Numbered from the stretch's first letter, positions 26,193-34,206 are shown. The stretch is DNA of 64,000 nucleotides from Actinacidiphila sp965342175 (GCF_965342175.1 NZ_CBDRBL010000022.1:1-64000); one strand, 5' to 3'. Program-made: numbers and translations. The notes: generated from the sequence alone by a model not told the origin.

Positions 26193-26771
26193 ATGGACGA
26201 GAAGCGGACGGTCAAGGTCTCGAAGTTCTTGGCGCGGGTGCTGCGGCACGACCCGGCGTCGATCGGGATCACCCTCGACGCGGCCGGCTGGGTGGATGTG
26301 CACGAGCTGATCGCCGCGTCCCGCCGGGCGAGCCTCCCCCCGGCTTCGCCGGGAGGCGCCCCCGGTTTCTCGCGCGCCGACCTCGACCACGTCGTGGCCA
26401 CCAACAACAAGAAGCGGTTCGCCTTCTCGGAGGACGGGCGGCGGATCCGGGCCAGTCAGGGGCACTCGGTCGAGGTCGACCTCGGACTGGCGCCGGCGGA
26501 GCCGCCGGCCGTCCTCTTCCACGGCACAGCGAGCGCCACCCTGCCGATCGTGCTGCGCGAGGGGCTCAAGCCGATGTCCCGGCAGGACGTCCACCTCTCC
26601 GCGGACGTGGAGACGGCCGTGCGCGTCGGTGCGCGGCACGGCCGTCCCGTGGTGCTGGCGGTGGACGCGGCGGGGCTGGCCGCCACGGGTCATGTCTTCC
26701 GGGTCAGCGCCAACGACGTCTGGCTCACCGACCTGGTGCCGCCGACGCATCTGCGGCCGCACGCCCACTGA
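26193..26771 (+). CDS. kptA: RNA 2'-phosphotransferase (Tpt1/KptA)
   Basis: NAD-dependent enzyme that transfers an RNA 2'-phosphate to NAD, giving ADP-ribose 1'',2''-cyclic phosphate. The bacterial substrate is uncertain. The 192-residue protein has SKFLARVLRHDP near residue 10, the LFHGTA motif near 110, the conserved Arg/His block MSRQDVHLS near 128 and the C-terminal VSANDVWLTD. Residues about 46-58 (SLPPASPGGAPGF) form an unusual insertion encoded by the palindromic element at 26332-26357. It replaces the short loop usual in this family. Confidence 0.93.
   Translation: MDEKRTVKVSKFLARVLRHDPASIGITLDAAGWVDVHELIAASRRASLPPASPGGAPGFSRADLDHVVATNNKKRFAFSEDGRRIRASQGHSVEVDLGLAPAEPPAVLFHGTASATLPIVLREGLKPMSRQDVHLSADVETAVRVGARHGRPVVLAVDAAGLAATGHVFRVSANDVWLTDLVPPTHLRPHAH
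26332..26357. repeat. REP-like palindromic element inside kptA
   Basis: CCCGGC-TTC-GCCGGG forms a perfect six-bp stem and GCCT/AGGC pairs outside it across a three-base bulge. C-rich sequence follows on the right. Many Streptomyces genomes carry dispersed copies of a very similar palindrome, as I recall. Here it lies in frame and adds Pro/Gly-rich residues to KptA. Confidence 0.6.
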
Positions 26772-26798
26772 GCGGCGCGCCCTTCCAGGGCGCGCCGC
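26772..26798. terminator. Terminator between kptA and the GlsB-like gene
   Basis: GCGGCGCGCCC and GGGCGCGCCGC form a perfect 11-bp stem with the TTCCA loop, starting on the first base after the kptA stop codon. It serves both convergent genes. Confidence 0.85.
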
Positions 26799-26801
26799 CG
26801 G

Positions 26802-27080
26802 TCAGGTCGCCGTCCGCCGCCTGCCGCGGATCGAGGCCCACAGCGGGGTGATCACGGCGACCACGAGGATCGCGCCGAGGATCTGCAGCACATGGCGGAT
26901 CCAGTCGACGCCGCTGGTGTGCCGTACGCCGATCCATCCTGCGACAGCATTGCCCAGGAAGGCGCCGAGGATGCCGCAGATGATGGTCAGCCACCACGGG
27001 ATGTCCTGCTTCCCCGGCAGGAGCAGCTTCGCCAGGAAGCCGAGCACGATGCCGACGATGATCGCCCAGATCCAGTTCAT
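26802..27080 (-). CDS. GlsB/YeaQ/YmgE-family membrane protein
   Basis: Stress-associated small membrane protein of 92 residues. Three hydrophobic segments carry the family glycine pattern: IWAIIVGIVLGFLAKLLLPG, then LTIICGILGAFLGNAVAGWI with the G-x3-G-x3-G helix, then LQILGAILVVAVITPLW. Function is unknown; family members are often induced by envelope or acid stress. The end is strongly basic. It is divergent from the DUF3099 gene. Confidence 0.92.
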   Translation of the reverse strand: MNWIWAIIVGIVLGFLAKLLLPGKQDIPWWLTIICGILGAFLGNAVAGWIGVRHTSGVDWIRHVLQILGAILVVAVITPLWASIRGRRRTAT

Positions 27081-27258
27081 GCGGCCAGTCTCGGCGCGGT
27101 CCGGGTACGCCGCATGCCGAAGGCGGCCATACGCCGTAAGGCGGGTGCTGTCACACGGCGGCGGCCTCCCCGGTCTCCACTGCGACGGACTCGCGGCGTA
27201 ACGTGGATCGTGCCGGATGCGGGTGGCTTCCGGCGCTTCGAGCAGGTGGTGGAACGTG

Positions 27259-27621
27259 ATGCGGAAGCGGAGCGGTACTGAGGTTTTCCGGATCACCGGG
27301 ACCGCGGCAGGGCTCACCGAGGACGTCCGCCGAAGGCAGCGGCGCTACATCATCTCGATGTCGATCCGCACCCTGTCGTTCATCCTGGCGGTCCTCCTGT
27401 GGCAGGTGTCGACCCCTCTGGCCTGGATCGCGCTCGTGCTCGGCCTGGTGCTGCCGTACGTCGCGGTCGTCATCGCCAACGCCGGGCGGGAGAACGCGCC
27501 GGGGCTGCCCCCGGCACGGATCGCGCCGCCGGCGCCGCCGGCACTCGGCCCCGGTGAAGCAGGGGCGCCGGCCGCATGGCATCCGGAGGATGGCGGACGC
27601 GCCCGCTCCGGTCGAAGCTGA
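27259..27621 (+). CDS. DUF3099-domain membrane protein
   Basis: A 120-residue actinobacterial protein. The N-terminus (FRITGTAAGLTEDVRRRQRR) is the DUF3099 signature. Two closely spaced membrane helices follow (about 35-75, with SFILAVLLWQVSTPLAWIAL). The tail is Pro/Ala-rich and disordered. Function unknown. The ATG at 27259 follows GGTGG. It has its own promoter region, divergent from the GlsB-like gene. Confidence 0.85.
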   Translation: MRKRSGTEVFRITGTAAGLTEDVRRRQRRYIISMSIRTLSFILAVLLWQVSTPLAWIALVLGLVLPYVAVVIANAGRENAPGLPPARIAPPAPPALGPGEAGAPAAWHPEDGGRARSGRS

Positions 27622-27822
27622 CGCGTTCGCCCTGCCCCTCCGCTGTCTCACCTCGTCCCGAAGCTCAAGAAAAGCTCAGATCAATCACGAGGATCCACTG
27701 CACTGCGGGCCTTTCCGCGTGACATACTTCGTACGCGCTCCGCATCCCCCGTCGGAGCGACGGACCGACGCCGGGCGGCTCCCCCCGTGGCTGCCCGGCG
27801 TCGCCATGTTTGGATGGGGCTC

Positions 27823-28047
27823 GTGAACGACGAATCGCCGATCTGCTCCGCCAAGGGTTGCCGCGCTCCCGCCGTGTGGGTGCTGGCCTGGAACAACCCG
27901 AAGATCCACACTCCCGAGCGCCGCAAGACCTGGCTGGCGTGCGGGGAGCACCGCGAGTCCCTGTCATCGTTCCTCGGTGTGCGCGGCTTCCTCAAGGACG
28001 TCGTGCCCCTCGAGGACTGGGAAGCGAACTCAGCCACCGATCGCTGA
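27823..28047 (+). CDS. Small putative zinc-binding protein
   Basis: A 74-residue protein that I cannot assign to a named family. It has a C-x4-C pair (CSAKGC) and a later C-x2-H pair (CGEH), about 35 residues apart, which could bind one zinc ion. Conserved-looking aromatic residues surround them (VWVLAWNNPKIHTPERRKTW). The C-terminus is acidic. Start choice between GTG 27823 and ATG 27814 is open. GGATGGGG favours the former weakly. Its last 18 bases overlap the convergent moaA gene. Confidence 0.7.
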   Translation: MNDESPICSAKGCRAPAVWVLAWNNPKIHTPERRKTWLACGEHRESLSSFLGVRGFLKDVVPLEDWEANSATDR

Positions 28048-29019
28048 CATAGGCCGCTCAGGCTGCAAAAACGCCGGATCATCCAACCCGGAACCCGCCT
28101 TCTTGCCCCACATCGCGGTACGCCACAACTCGGCGATCTCCTCGTCCGAACCGCCCGAGCGGAGCGCCGCGCGCAGATCGGTCTCCTCGCGCGCGAACAG
28201 GCAGTTGCGCACCTGGCCGTCGGCGGTGAGCCGGGTGCGGTCGCAGGCCCTGCAGAAGGGCCGTGTGACGGAGGCGATCACGCCGACCCTGGCTGGGCCG
28301 CCGTCCACCAGCCAGCGTTCGGCCGGGGCGTGACCGCGGGCCTCGTCGGGCTCGGCGGTCAGCGTGAAGCGGGTCCGCAGGCTCTCCAGGATCTCCTGTG
28401 CGGTGACCATGTCGCTGCGCTGCCAGCCGTGCTGGGCGTCGAGCGGCATCTGCTCGATGAAGCGCAGTTCGTAGCCCCCCTCCAGGGCCCAGGCCAGCAA
28501 GTCGGGAGCCTCGTCGTCATTGACGCCGCGCATCAGCACGGTGTTGACCTTGACCGGGGTCAGGCCGGCGGCCTGCGCCGCCTCCAGGCCGCGGATGACG
28601 TCGTCGTGCCGCTTGCGGCGGGTGAGGGTCTGGAAGACATCGGGGCGCAGGGTGTCCAGGGAGACGTTCACCCGGTCCAGCCCGGCCCCGCGCAGCGCGG
28701 GGGCGGTCCGGGCGAGGCCTATGCCGTTGGTGGTGAGTGAGAGCTTCGGACGAGGCTCCAGCTCCGCGCAGCGCTCGACGATGCCGACCAGGCCGGGGCG
28801 GAGCAGGGGCTCGCCGCCGGTGAAGCGGACGTCCTTGACGCCGAGCAGGGTGACGGCGATCCGCACCAGCCGGACGATCTCGTCGTCGGTGAGCAGCTCG
28901 GGCTTGCCGAGCCACTGCAGCCCTTCCTCGGGCATGCAGTAGGTGCAGCGCAGATTGCACCGGTCGGTCAGCGAGACCCGCAGGTCGGTCGCGACCCTGC
29001 CGTACGTGTCGATCAGCAC
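28030..29019 (-). CDS. moaA: GTP 3',8-cyclase
   Basis: Radical SAM enzyme that starts molybdenum cofactor synthesis by converting GTP to 3',8-cyclo-7,8-dihydro-GTP. The 329-residue protein has the radical-SAM cluster motif CNLRCTYC near residue 22, GGEPLL near 66, and the C-terminal cluster CRACDRTRLTADGQVRNCLF. The family's terminal GG pair is present (SAIGG), needed for activation. The GTG at 29019 follows GGGGAGG. No other moa gene lies next to it. Confidence 0.96.
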   Translation of the reverse strand: MLIDTYGRVATDLRVSLTDRCNLRCTYCMPEEGLQWLGKPELLTDDEIVRLVRIAVTLLGVKDVRFTGGEPLLRPGLVGIVERCAELEPRPKLSLTTNGIGLARTAPALRGAGLDRVNVSLDTLRPDVFQTLTRRKRHDDVIRGLEAAQAAGLTPVKVNTVLMRGVNDDEAPDLLAWALEGGYELRFIEQMPLDAQHGWQRSDMVTAQEILESLRTRFTLTAEPDEARGHAPAERWLVDGGPARVGVIASVTRPFCRACDRTRLTADGQVRNCLFAREETDLRAALRSGGSDEEIAELWRTAMWGKKAGSGLDDPAFLQPERPMSAIGG

Positions 29020-29055
29020 GGCGCGCCTCCCCTTTGGGCCTGGTCGATGAGACGG

Positions 29056-29096
29056 CGGTGCCGTCCCGCTACTTCGCAGCCTACGGGACGGCACCG
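29056..29096 (-). terminator. Terminator of the symporter operon
   Basis: CGGTGCCGTCCCG and CGGGACGGCACCG pair perfectly over 13 bp with a 15-base loop. It lies 17 bases past the symporter stop codon. Confidence 0.85.
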
Positions 29097-29112
29097 ACGT
29101 TCAACAGGTTGT

Positions 29113-30750
29113 TCAATGTGCTCCCGCTCCGGTGAGGGACCGGACCTCCAGCTCCGCGTACTTGCGGTCCGCGTCCTCCTCCGGCTTGGACAGGAGCGTG
29201 CCCACCACGCCGAGAAGGAAACCGACGGGGATGGAGACGATCCCGGGGTTCTCCAGCGGGAACCAGTGGAAGTCCACGCCCGGGAACATCGCGGTCTCCT
29301 TGCCCGACACCACGGGCGAGAAGACGACCAGGAACACCGAGGTGACCAGACCGCCGTAGATGCTCCACAGCGCCCCGGTGGTGTTGAAGCGCTTCCAGAA
29401 CAGGCTGTAGAGAAGCGTCGGCAGGTTGGCGGATGCCGCGACCGCGAATGCCAGGGCGACGAGGAAGGCGATGTTGAGCTTCCCCGCGAAGATGCCGAGC
29501 AGGATCGACACGGCCCCGATGGCGATCGCGGCGATCTTCGCCGCCGCGACCTCCTCCTTCTCGCTCGCCGTGCCCTTGCGGATGACGTTGGCGTACAAGT
29601 CGTGCGCGAAGGAGGACGAGGAGGCGAGGGTGAGCCCCGCGACCACGGCGAGGATGGTGGCGAAGGCCACCGCGGAGATCACCGCGAGCAGGATCGCGCC
29701 GCCCGTGGAGCCCGCGCCGCCGCCGATCTCCTGGGCGAGCAGCGGGGCCGCGGTGTTGCCGGCGGCGTTGGAGGTTGTGATCGTCTCCGGGGTGAGCAGG
29801 GCGGCGGCCCCGAAGCCCAGCGCGATCGTCATCAGGTAGAAGCAGCCGATGATGCCGATCGCCCAGTTCACCGAGGTGCGGGCGGCCCGGGCGGTGGGCA
29901 CGGTGTAGAAGCGGATCAGGATGTGCGGCAGGCCGGCCGTGCCGAGGACGAGCGCCAGGCCCAGAGAGATGAAGTCGATCTTCGAGGTCGAGGTGACGCC
30001 GTACTTGAGGCCCGGCTCCAGGAAGGCCGCTCCCTTGCCGCTCTTCTCCGCGGCGGCGCCGAGCAGCGAGGACAGGTTCCAGTTGAACTTGGCGAAGACC
30101 AGGAAGGTGATCAGCAGGGTCCCGCCGATCAGCAGCACCGCCTTGACCATCTGCACCCAGGTGGTGCCCTTCATGCCGCCGATGGTCACGTACAGCACCA
30201 TGACGACGCCGACCAGGATGACGATCAGACGGCGCGGACCCTCGCCGGTGATGCCGAGCAGCAGGGCCACCAGAGCACCCGCCCCCACCATCTGGGCCAG
30301 CAGGTAGAAGATGCTGACGACGATGGTCGAGATGCCCGCGGCCGTGCGCACCGGGCGCTGCCGCAGCCGGAAGGCGAGGGCGTCGGCCATGGTGAACCGG
30401 CCGGAGTTGCGCAGCGGTTCGGCGACGAGCAGCAGCGCCACCAGCCAGGCGACGAGGAAGCCGATGGAGTAGAGGAAGCCGTCGTAGCCGACGAGGGCGA
30501 TGGACCCGGCGATGCCGAGGAAGGACGCGGCCGACATGTAGTCGCCGGAGATGGCGAGGCCGTTCTGGAAGCCGCTGAAGGAGCGGCCGCCGGCGTAGAA
30601 GTCGGTGGCGTCCTTGGTCTGGCGGCCCGCCCAGACGGTGATGGCGAGCGTCGCGACGACGAAGACCGAGAACAGGGTGATGATCAGCGGCCGGTGTTCG
30701 CTCGCCCCCACCGCGACCACCTGGACTCCCGTGGTGTGCAGCGCGGTCAT
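29113..30750 (-). CDS. Sodium:solute symporter, acetate (ActP) type
   Basis: Cation-coupled monocarboxylate importer of the SSS family. The 545-residue protein has about 13 membrane helices and the ActP-type features TDFYAGGRSFSGFQNGLAIS near residue 48 and MSAASFLGIAG directly after. A later block reads RFYTVPTARAARTSVNWAIG. Acetate or a related short acid is the likely substrate by family. Its start overlaps the stop codon of the DUF485 gene (ATGA), the standard actP partnership. A Crp-like site and a palindrome lie upstream of the operon. Confidence 0.92.
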   Translation of the reverse strand: MTALHTTGVQVVAVGASEHRPLIITLFSVFVVATLAITVWAGRQTKDATDFYAGGRSFSGFQNGLAISGDYMSAASFLGIAGSIALVGYDGFLYSIGFLVAWLVALLLVAEPLRNSGRFTMADALAFRLRQRPVRTAAGISTIVVSIFYLLAQMVGAGALVALLLGITGEGPRRLIVILVGVVMVLYVTIGGMKGTTWVQMVKAVLLIGGTLLITFLVFAKFNWNLSSLLGAAAEKSGKGAAFLEPGLKYGVTSTSKIDFISLGLALVLGTAGLPHILIRFYTVPTARAARTSVNWAIGIIGCFYLMTIALGFGAAALLTPETITTSNAAGNTAAPLLAQEIGGGAGSTGGAILLAVISAVAFATILAVVAGLTLASSSSFAHDLYANVIRKGTASEKEEVAAAKIAAIAIGAVSILLGIFAGKLNIAFLVALAFAVAASANLPTLLYSLFWKRFNTTGALWSIYGGLVTSVFLVVFSPVVSGKETAMFPGVDFHWFPLENPGIVSIPVGFLLGVVGTLLSKPEEDADRKYAELEVRSLTGAGAH

Positions 30751-31136
30751 GCGGTGGCCTCCGTGCTCTCGGTGTCGTCGGTGCCCCGGGCGCCGGGGCC
30801 TTCCAGGCGCGCCTTGATGGCGTCCGCGCGGGAGTCGAGCTTGGCGTTAGCGTGCCGCGAGTACCAGACGGCGATGCCGAAGGTGGTGGCGAACTGCGCG
30901 AGACCGAAGATGAGGGCGACATTGATGTGGCCCACCACCTTGGTGTCCATGAAGCCGCCGGCGTAGTTCGACAGCAGGACGTACAGCAGGTACCAGGTGA
31001 TGAACGCGACCGTGAGCGGGAACGCGAACGAGCGGTACGAGCGGCGCAGTTGGGCGAACTCCGCGCTCGCCTGCACCTCGGCGTACGAGTCGGCAGACGG
31101 CGGACCGGAGCTTGCCGACGGTCGTGCGGGGTCCAC
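30747..31136 (-). CDS. DUF485-family membrane protein
   Basis: Small two-helix partner of SSS symporters, 129 residues. The DUF485 domain spans about residues 30-115. It has FAQLRRSYRSFAFPLTVAFI, the helix FITWYLLYVLLSNYAGGFMD, and the second helix from VALIFGLAQFATTFGIAVWY ending with YSRHANAKLD. In E. coli the equivalent (YjcH) is co-transcribed with actP. The GTG at 31136 follows GGAGG. Confidence 0.9.
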   Translation of the reverse strand: MDPARPSASSGPPSADSYAEVQASAEFAQLRRSYRSFAFPLTVAFITWYLLYVLLSNYAGGFMDTKVVGHINVALIFGLAQFATTFGIAVWYSRHANAKLDSRADAIKARLEGPGARGTDDTESTEATA

Positions 31137-31210
31137 GATGCCTCCTGTGGGGCGGAGTCTGAGGGGCGCGAGCACATGACGCGCCTCCGCCGGCGCACGG
31201 CGGCGCCGAC

Positions 31211-31224
31211 GTGAGCTACGTCAC
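31211..31224. promoter_or_regulatory. Crp-like site upstream of the symporter operon
   Basis: GTGAGCTACGTCAC fits GTG-N6-GNCAC, the binding pattern described for Streptomyces Crp, and has CGTGA/TCACG half-sites. It lies about 75 bases before the DUF485 start. Binding is inferred from the pattern only. Confidence 0.4.
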
Positions 31225-31239
31225 GCAATGATCGGACCC

Positions 31240-31256
31240 GCGCATGGTAAATGCGC
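31240..31256. promoter_or_regulatory. Palindrome in the symporter promoter region
   Basis: GCGCAT-GGTAA-ATGCGC is a perfect six-bp inverted repeat with a five-base spacer, 16 bases beyond the Crp-like site. It could bind a dedicated regulator. No regulator gene is adjacent. Confidence 0.35.
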
Positions 31257-31488
31257 GACCACGGCCTTCGACAGAGGGCGGGAGTTGAGAACTGACTGTT
31301 CTTCGGCGACAGGATCGTGAGCTTTTTGCACCAATCCGTTGATAGCGCGCCGACGACGGCGAGAGCTTCTCTCGTCATGCACCCGTCCAGGGAACCCAGG
31401 CGCCTGGACAGGTCCTTGGACGATGGGTGATCCCATGGCTCCATTGCCGGGAGGGCGCGGCGCCCTCGCGAGACCCGTCGGTTCCACG

Positions 31489-31551
31489 GCCTCCTGCCCG
31501 GACGGCGGTTTCTGGGGCCAGGTCGGCTCCGACGGCGGCCAGGGCGAATCC
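31489..31551 (+). pseudogene. Alcohol dehydrogenase fragment, plus orientation
   Basis: Translates to ASCPDGGFWGQVGSDGGQGE and one further residue. This is the segment that follows the structural zinc region in zinc-dependent alcohol dehydrogenases of the GDLVVAPF type. The frame on either side is unrelated and no start, cofactor domain or C-terminus is present. It is the direct continuation of the fragment at 31760-31876, but on the opposite strand. Confidence 0.6.
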
Positions 31552-31759
31552 GCCCCGTGGCGGGGCGGGCGTCCCACTCGACCCGCTCCTTTCTCCACCC
31601 CGCCTATCCGCGCGACCTCATACAGCCCCTTCGGGCGTCCGGGGGCGTCGGCCTGCGCCTTGGGCATCCACTGGCGACTGCTCCAGCCAGGCATGCGGAT
31701 GCCGGCTCTTGACGAACGCGGCCGAGACCGCGGGCCGGCAGGATGACGAGGGCACTCGC

Positions 31760-31876
31760 CACGGTCGTCAGGCCCTCCGCGCAGTAGTCGCACGCGCCGT
31801 CGGACCACACGAAGGGCGCGACGACCAGGTCGCCGGGCTTCAGCCCGGGCACACGGGCACAGAAGGCGTCCGCGCG
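31760..31876 (-). pseudogene. Alcohol dehydrogenase fragment, minus orientation
   Basis: Encodes about 39 residues including LKPGDLVVAPFVWSDGACDY followed by CAEGLTTV, the structural-zinc loop region of a zinc alcohol dehydrogenase. Both sides run into non-homologous sequence. Only two of the structural cysteines remain. Together with the plus-strand piece it marks an inverted, decayed gene. Confidence 0.65.
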
Positions 31877-31955
31877 CACCCGCCCCGGCACCCGGCGGTG
31901 TGCCGGGGCGGGTGGCGGCAGGCGCTGTCGGCAACCGCCCGTATTGTGTTCCTCC

Positions 31956-32942
31956 ATGCACGCGCCTCAGCTCCCGCAACCGTCGTGGCCCCAGGCCTAC
32001 CCCGACGGATACGCCGTCGTGGACGTCGAGACGACAGGCCTCGGCCGCGATGACCGGATAGTGTCCGCGGCCGTCTACCGGCTGGACGCGCGCGGTGAGG
32101 TGCAGGACCACTGGTACACCCCCGTCAACCCGCAGCGGGACCCGGGTCCGGTGTGGATCCACGGCCTCACGTCGGAGACGCTGGCCGACGCCCCCCTCTT
32201 CGGCGAGGTCGCCGCCGAGCTGGCGGAACGGCTGTCGGGCCGGGTGTTCGTCGCCCACAACGCGGTCTTCGACTGGTCCATGCTCGCCCGGGAGTTCGCG
32301 CGGGCGGGCACCGTGGCGCGCGTACAGCACCGGCTGTGCACCATCGTGCTCTCCAAGGCCCTGGCGCTGCCGCTGCCCAACCACAAGCTGGAGTCCCTGG
32401 CGGCGCACTTCGGCGTCGTCCAGCAGCGCGCCCACCATGCGCTGGACGACGCGCGCGTGCTGGCGGAGGTGTTCCGCCCCAGCCTGCGCCAGGCGGCGGC
32501 GGACGGGCTCCCGTTGCCGCTGCACGCCTGCCGCCCCTTGACGGAGTGGGTCGACGCGGCCGTCCCCCGGCAGTCGGCTTCCGCGGGCTACGGCAGCACC
32601 TACCGGCCGATGAGCTGGCGGCCCTCACGGAAGCGGCCGGCCTGCCCCTATCCCAACCCAGGGCGGCTGGAGGCCGGGGGACGCCTCGTCCAGGGGATGC
32701 GGGTCGCCTTTTCGGGCGACACGAGCATCGAGCGCGAGTTGCTGGAGGACCGCGCCACCGAGGCGGGTCTGCATGTGTCCTCCTCGGTGAGCCGGCTGAC
32801 CAGCCTCCTGGTGACCAACGACCCGGGCGCGCTCACCACGAAGGCCGTGCGGGCCCGGCAGCTCGGTACCCCGGTCGTCGACGAGCGCCGCTTCGCCGAA
32901 CTGCTGGGGGACGTCGCCCCCGCTCCGGACGTCCACGGCTGA
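31956..32942 (+). CDS. DEDDh exonuclease with C-terminal BRCT domain
   Basis: A 328-residue DnaQ-type 3'-5' exonuclease. The DEDDh motifs are VVDVETTGLG (Exo I) near residue 22, VAHNAVFDWSML (Exo II) near 100 and HHALDDARVLAEVF (Exo III) near 158, with the His and Asp spaced as usual. A linker of about 60 residues leads to a BRCT domain (about 245-325: GMRVAFSGDTSIERELLEDR, then VTNDPGALTTKAVRARQLG). The nuclease-BRCT layout points to DNA repair or lagging-strand processing. No strong ribosome-binding site precedes the ATG, so leaderless translation is possible. Confidence 0.9.
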   Translation: MHAPQLPQPSWPQAYPDGYAVVDVETTGLGRDDRIVSAAVYRLDARGEVQDHWYTPVNPQRDPGPVWIHGLTSETLADAPLFGEVAAELAERLSGRVFVAHNAVFDWSMLAREFARAGTVARVQHRLCTIVLSKALALPLPNHKLESLAAHFGVVQQRAHHALDDARVLAEVFRPSLRQAAADGLPLPLHACRPLTEWVDAAVPRQSASAGYGSTYRPMSWRPSRKRPACPYPNPGRLEAGGRLVQGMRVAFSGDTSIERELLEDRATEAGLHVSSSVSRLTSLLVTNDPGALTTKAVRARQLGTPVVDERRFAELLGDVAPAPDVHG

Positions 32943-33022
32943 CGCCGCCGTTCGAGTGGTGCGGAGGCGACGCACCCGGTCACCGATTGCCGGTCCTCGG
33001 CACGGCCCTCACCCTGGGCCCC

Positions 33023-33280
33023 ATGGCCCGATGCGAGGTATGCGGAAACGACTACGCGATGAGCTTTGAGGTGCACGCCCAGGGAGCCGTGCACGTCTTC
33101 GACAGCTTCGAGTGCGCCATCCACCGGATGGCGCCCATCTGCGAGCACTGCCGCGTGCGGATCGTCGGCCACGGGGTCGAGGTCGACGGCCACTGGTACT
33201 GCGGGGGGCACTGCTCCAAGGCGGAGGGCCGCAGCGGCATCGTCGACCGGGTCGGCTCGCTGCCGGGTGGCGCCGGCTGA
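33023..33280 (+). CDS. Small cysteine-rich zinc-ribbon protein
   Basis: An 85-residue protein with ordered metal-binding pairs: CEVC at residues 4-7, a central Cys and His (FECAIH), CEHC near 40, and WYCGGHC near 60. The pattern suggests two treble-clef or ribbon-type zinc sites. The family is common in streptomycetes but uncharacterised. The ATG at 33023 begins ARCEVCGNDY. It stands between the nuclease and SURF1 genes in the same direction. Confidence 0.8.
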   Translation: MARCEVCGNDYAMSFEVHAQGAVHVFDSFECAIHRMAPICEHCRVRIVGHGVEVDGHWYCGGHCSKAEGRSGIVDRVGSLPGGAG

Positions 33281-33375
33281 TCCCGGTGGCCGCCGACCCC
33301 TGATCCGGGCGGACGCGCCGCATCGCGGGCGACCCCTGCGGAGAGCGTCCCGCGACCGAGTTGTACGGTCATGGG

Positions 33376-34206
33376 GTGTACCGCTTCCTGTTGTCCCGGC
33401 AGTGGGTGATCCTCACCCTCATCGCACTGCTGCTGATGCCCGTCATGGTCAAGCTGGGCTTCTGGCAGTTGCACCGCCACGAGCGCCGGGTGGCCAGCAA
33501 CCACCTGATCGCGGACAACCTCGCGGCGAAGCCCGTGCCGGTGGAGTCGCTGACCGCCCCCGGCGCGGACGTGCCGAAGCGCGAGGTCTACCGCACGGTC
33601 ACCGCGACCGGGCGCTACGACACCGCGCACGAGGTGGTCGCCCGCCAGCGCACCGCCGCGGACGGGGACAGCATCGGCTACCACGTGATCACCCCGCTGG
33701 TCCTGGCCGACGGCCGGTCGGTGCTGGTCAACCGGGGCTGGATCCCGGCCGGCTCCGACCTGAGGACGTTTCCGAGGGTTCCCGCAGCGCCGTCCGGCGA
33801 GGTCACCGTCACCGGGCGGCTGCGCCCGGACGAGACCACCGCGACGACCGGCATCCGGAACAAGGGCGGACTGCCCGACCGGATGATCATGCTGATCAAC
33901 AGCGAGCTGGTGGCCCAGGACCTGCCGACCGCCGAGCGGCCGGTGGGCGGCTACCTCGAGTTGGCCTCGACGTCCCCCAGGCCCACCGGGCGGCAGCCCG
34001 AGCTGATCCCGGACCCCGACCACAGCAGCATCGGCATGCACATGGGCTACGCGATCCAGTGGTGGCTGTTCACCGCCATGGTGCCGGTCGGCTGGGCCGT
34101 CCTCGTCCGCCGGGAGCGCCGGGAGCGGCTCGCCGCCCGCGACACGGCGGCGCAGGCGGGCGGTACGGCCGAGCCCGCCGCCGCCGCTGCGGTCGCGTCG
34201 TCCTAG
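33376..34206 (+). CDS. SURF1-family cytochrome oxidase assembly protein
   Basis: Membrane factor for assembly of the aa3-type cytochrome c oxidase, acting at heme a insertion. The 276-residue protein has the SURF1 layout. The first helix near residues 10-28 ends with the family motif GFWQLHRHERR. A periplasmic domain with VLVNRGWIPAG follows, then a second helix with IQWWLFTAMVPVGWAVLV. The C-terminal tail is Ala-rich. The GTG at 33376 (start VYRFLLSRQWV) is the usual family start. A TTG five codons upstream is less likely. Confidence 0.93.
   Translation: MYRFLLSRQWVILTLIALLLMPVMVKLGFWQLHRHERRVASNHLIADNLAAKPVPVESLTAPGADVPKREVYRTVTATGRYDTAHEVVARQRTAADGDSIGYHVITPLVLADGRSVLVNRGWIPAGSDLRTFPRVPAAPSGEVTVTGRLRPDETTATTGIRNKGGLPDRMIMLINSELVAQDLPTAERPVGGYLELASTSPRPTGRQPELIPDPDHSSIGMHMGYAIQWWLFTAMVPVGWAVLVRRERRERLAARDTAAQAGGTAEPAAAAAVASS

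Larger units (their letters stand above)
31137..31955. other. Gene-poor gap with promoter signals and a pseudogene scar
   Basis: This 819-base gap separates the symporter operon from the DEDDh nuclease gene. The left part, to about 31260, holds the symporter promoter signals listed below. A palindrome CCAGGCGCCTGG lies near 31400. The right part, from about 31486, holds two fragments of one alcohol dehydrogenase family in opposite orientations. I see no intact gene. Confidence 0.6.
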
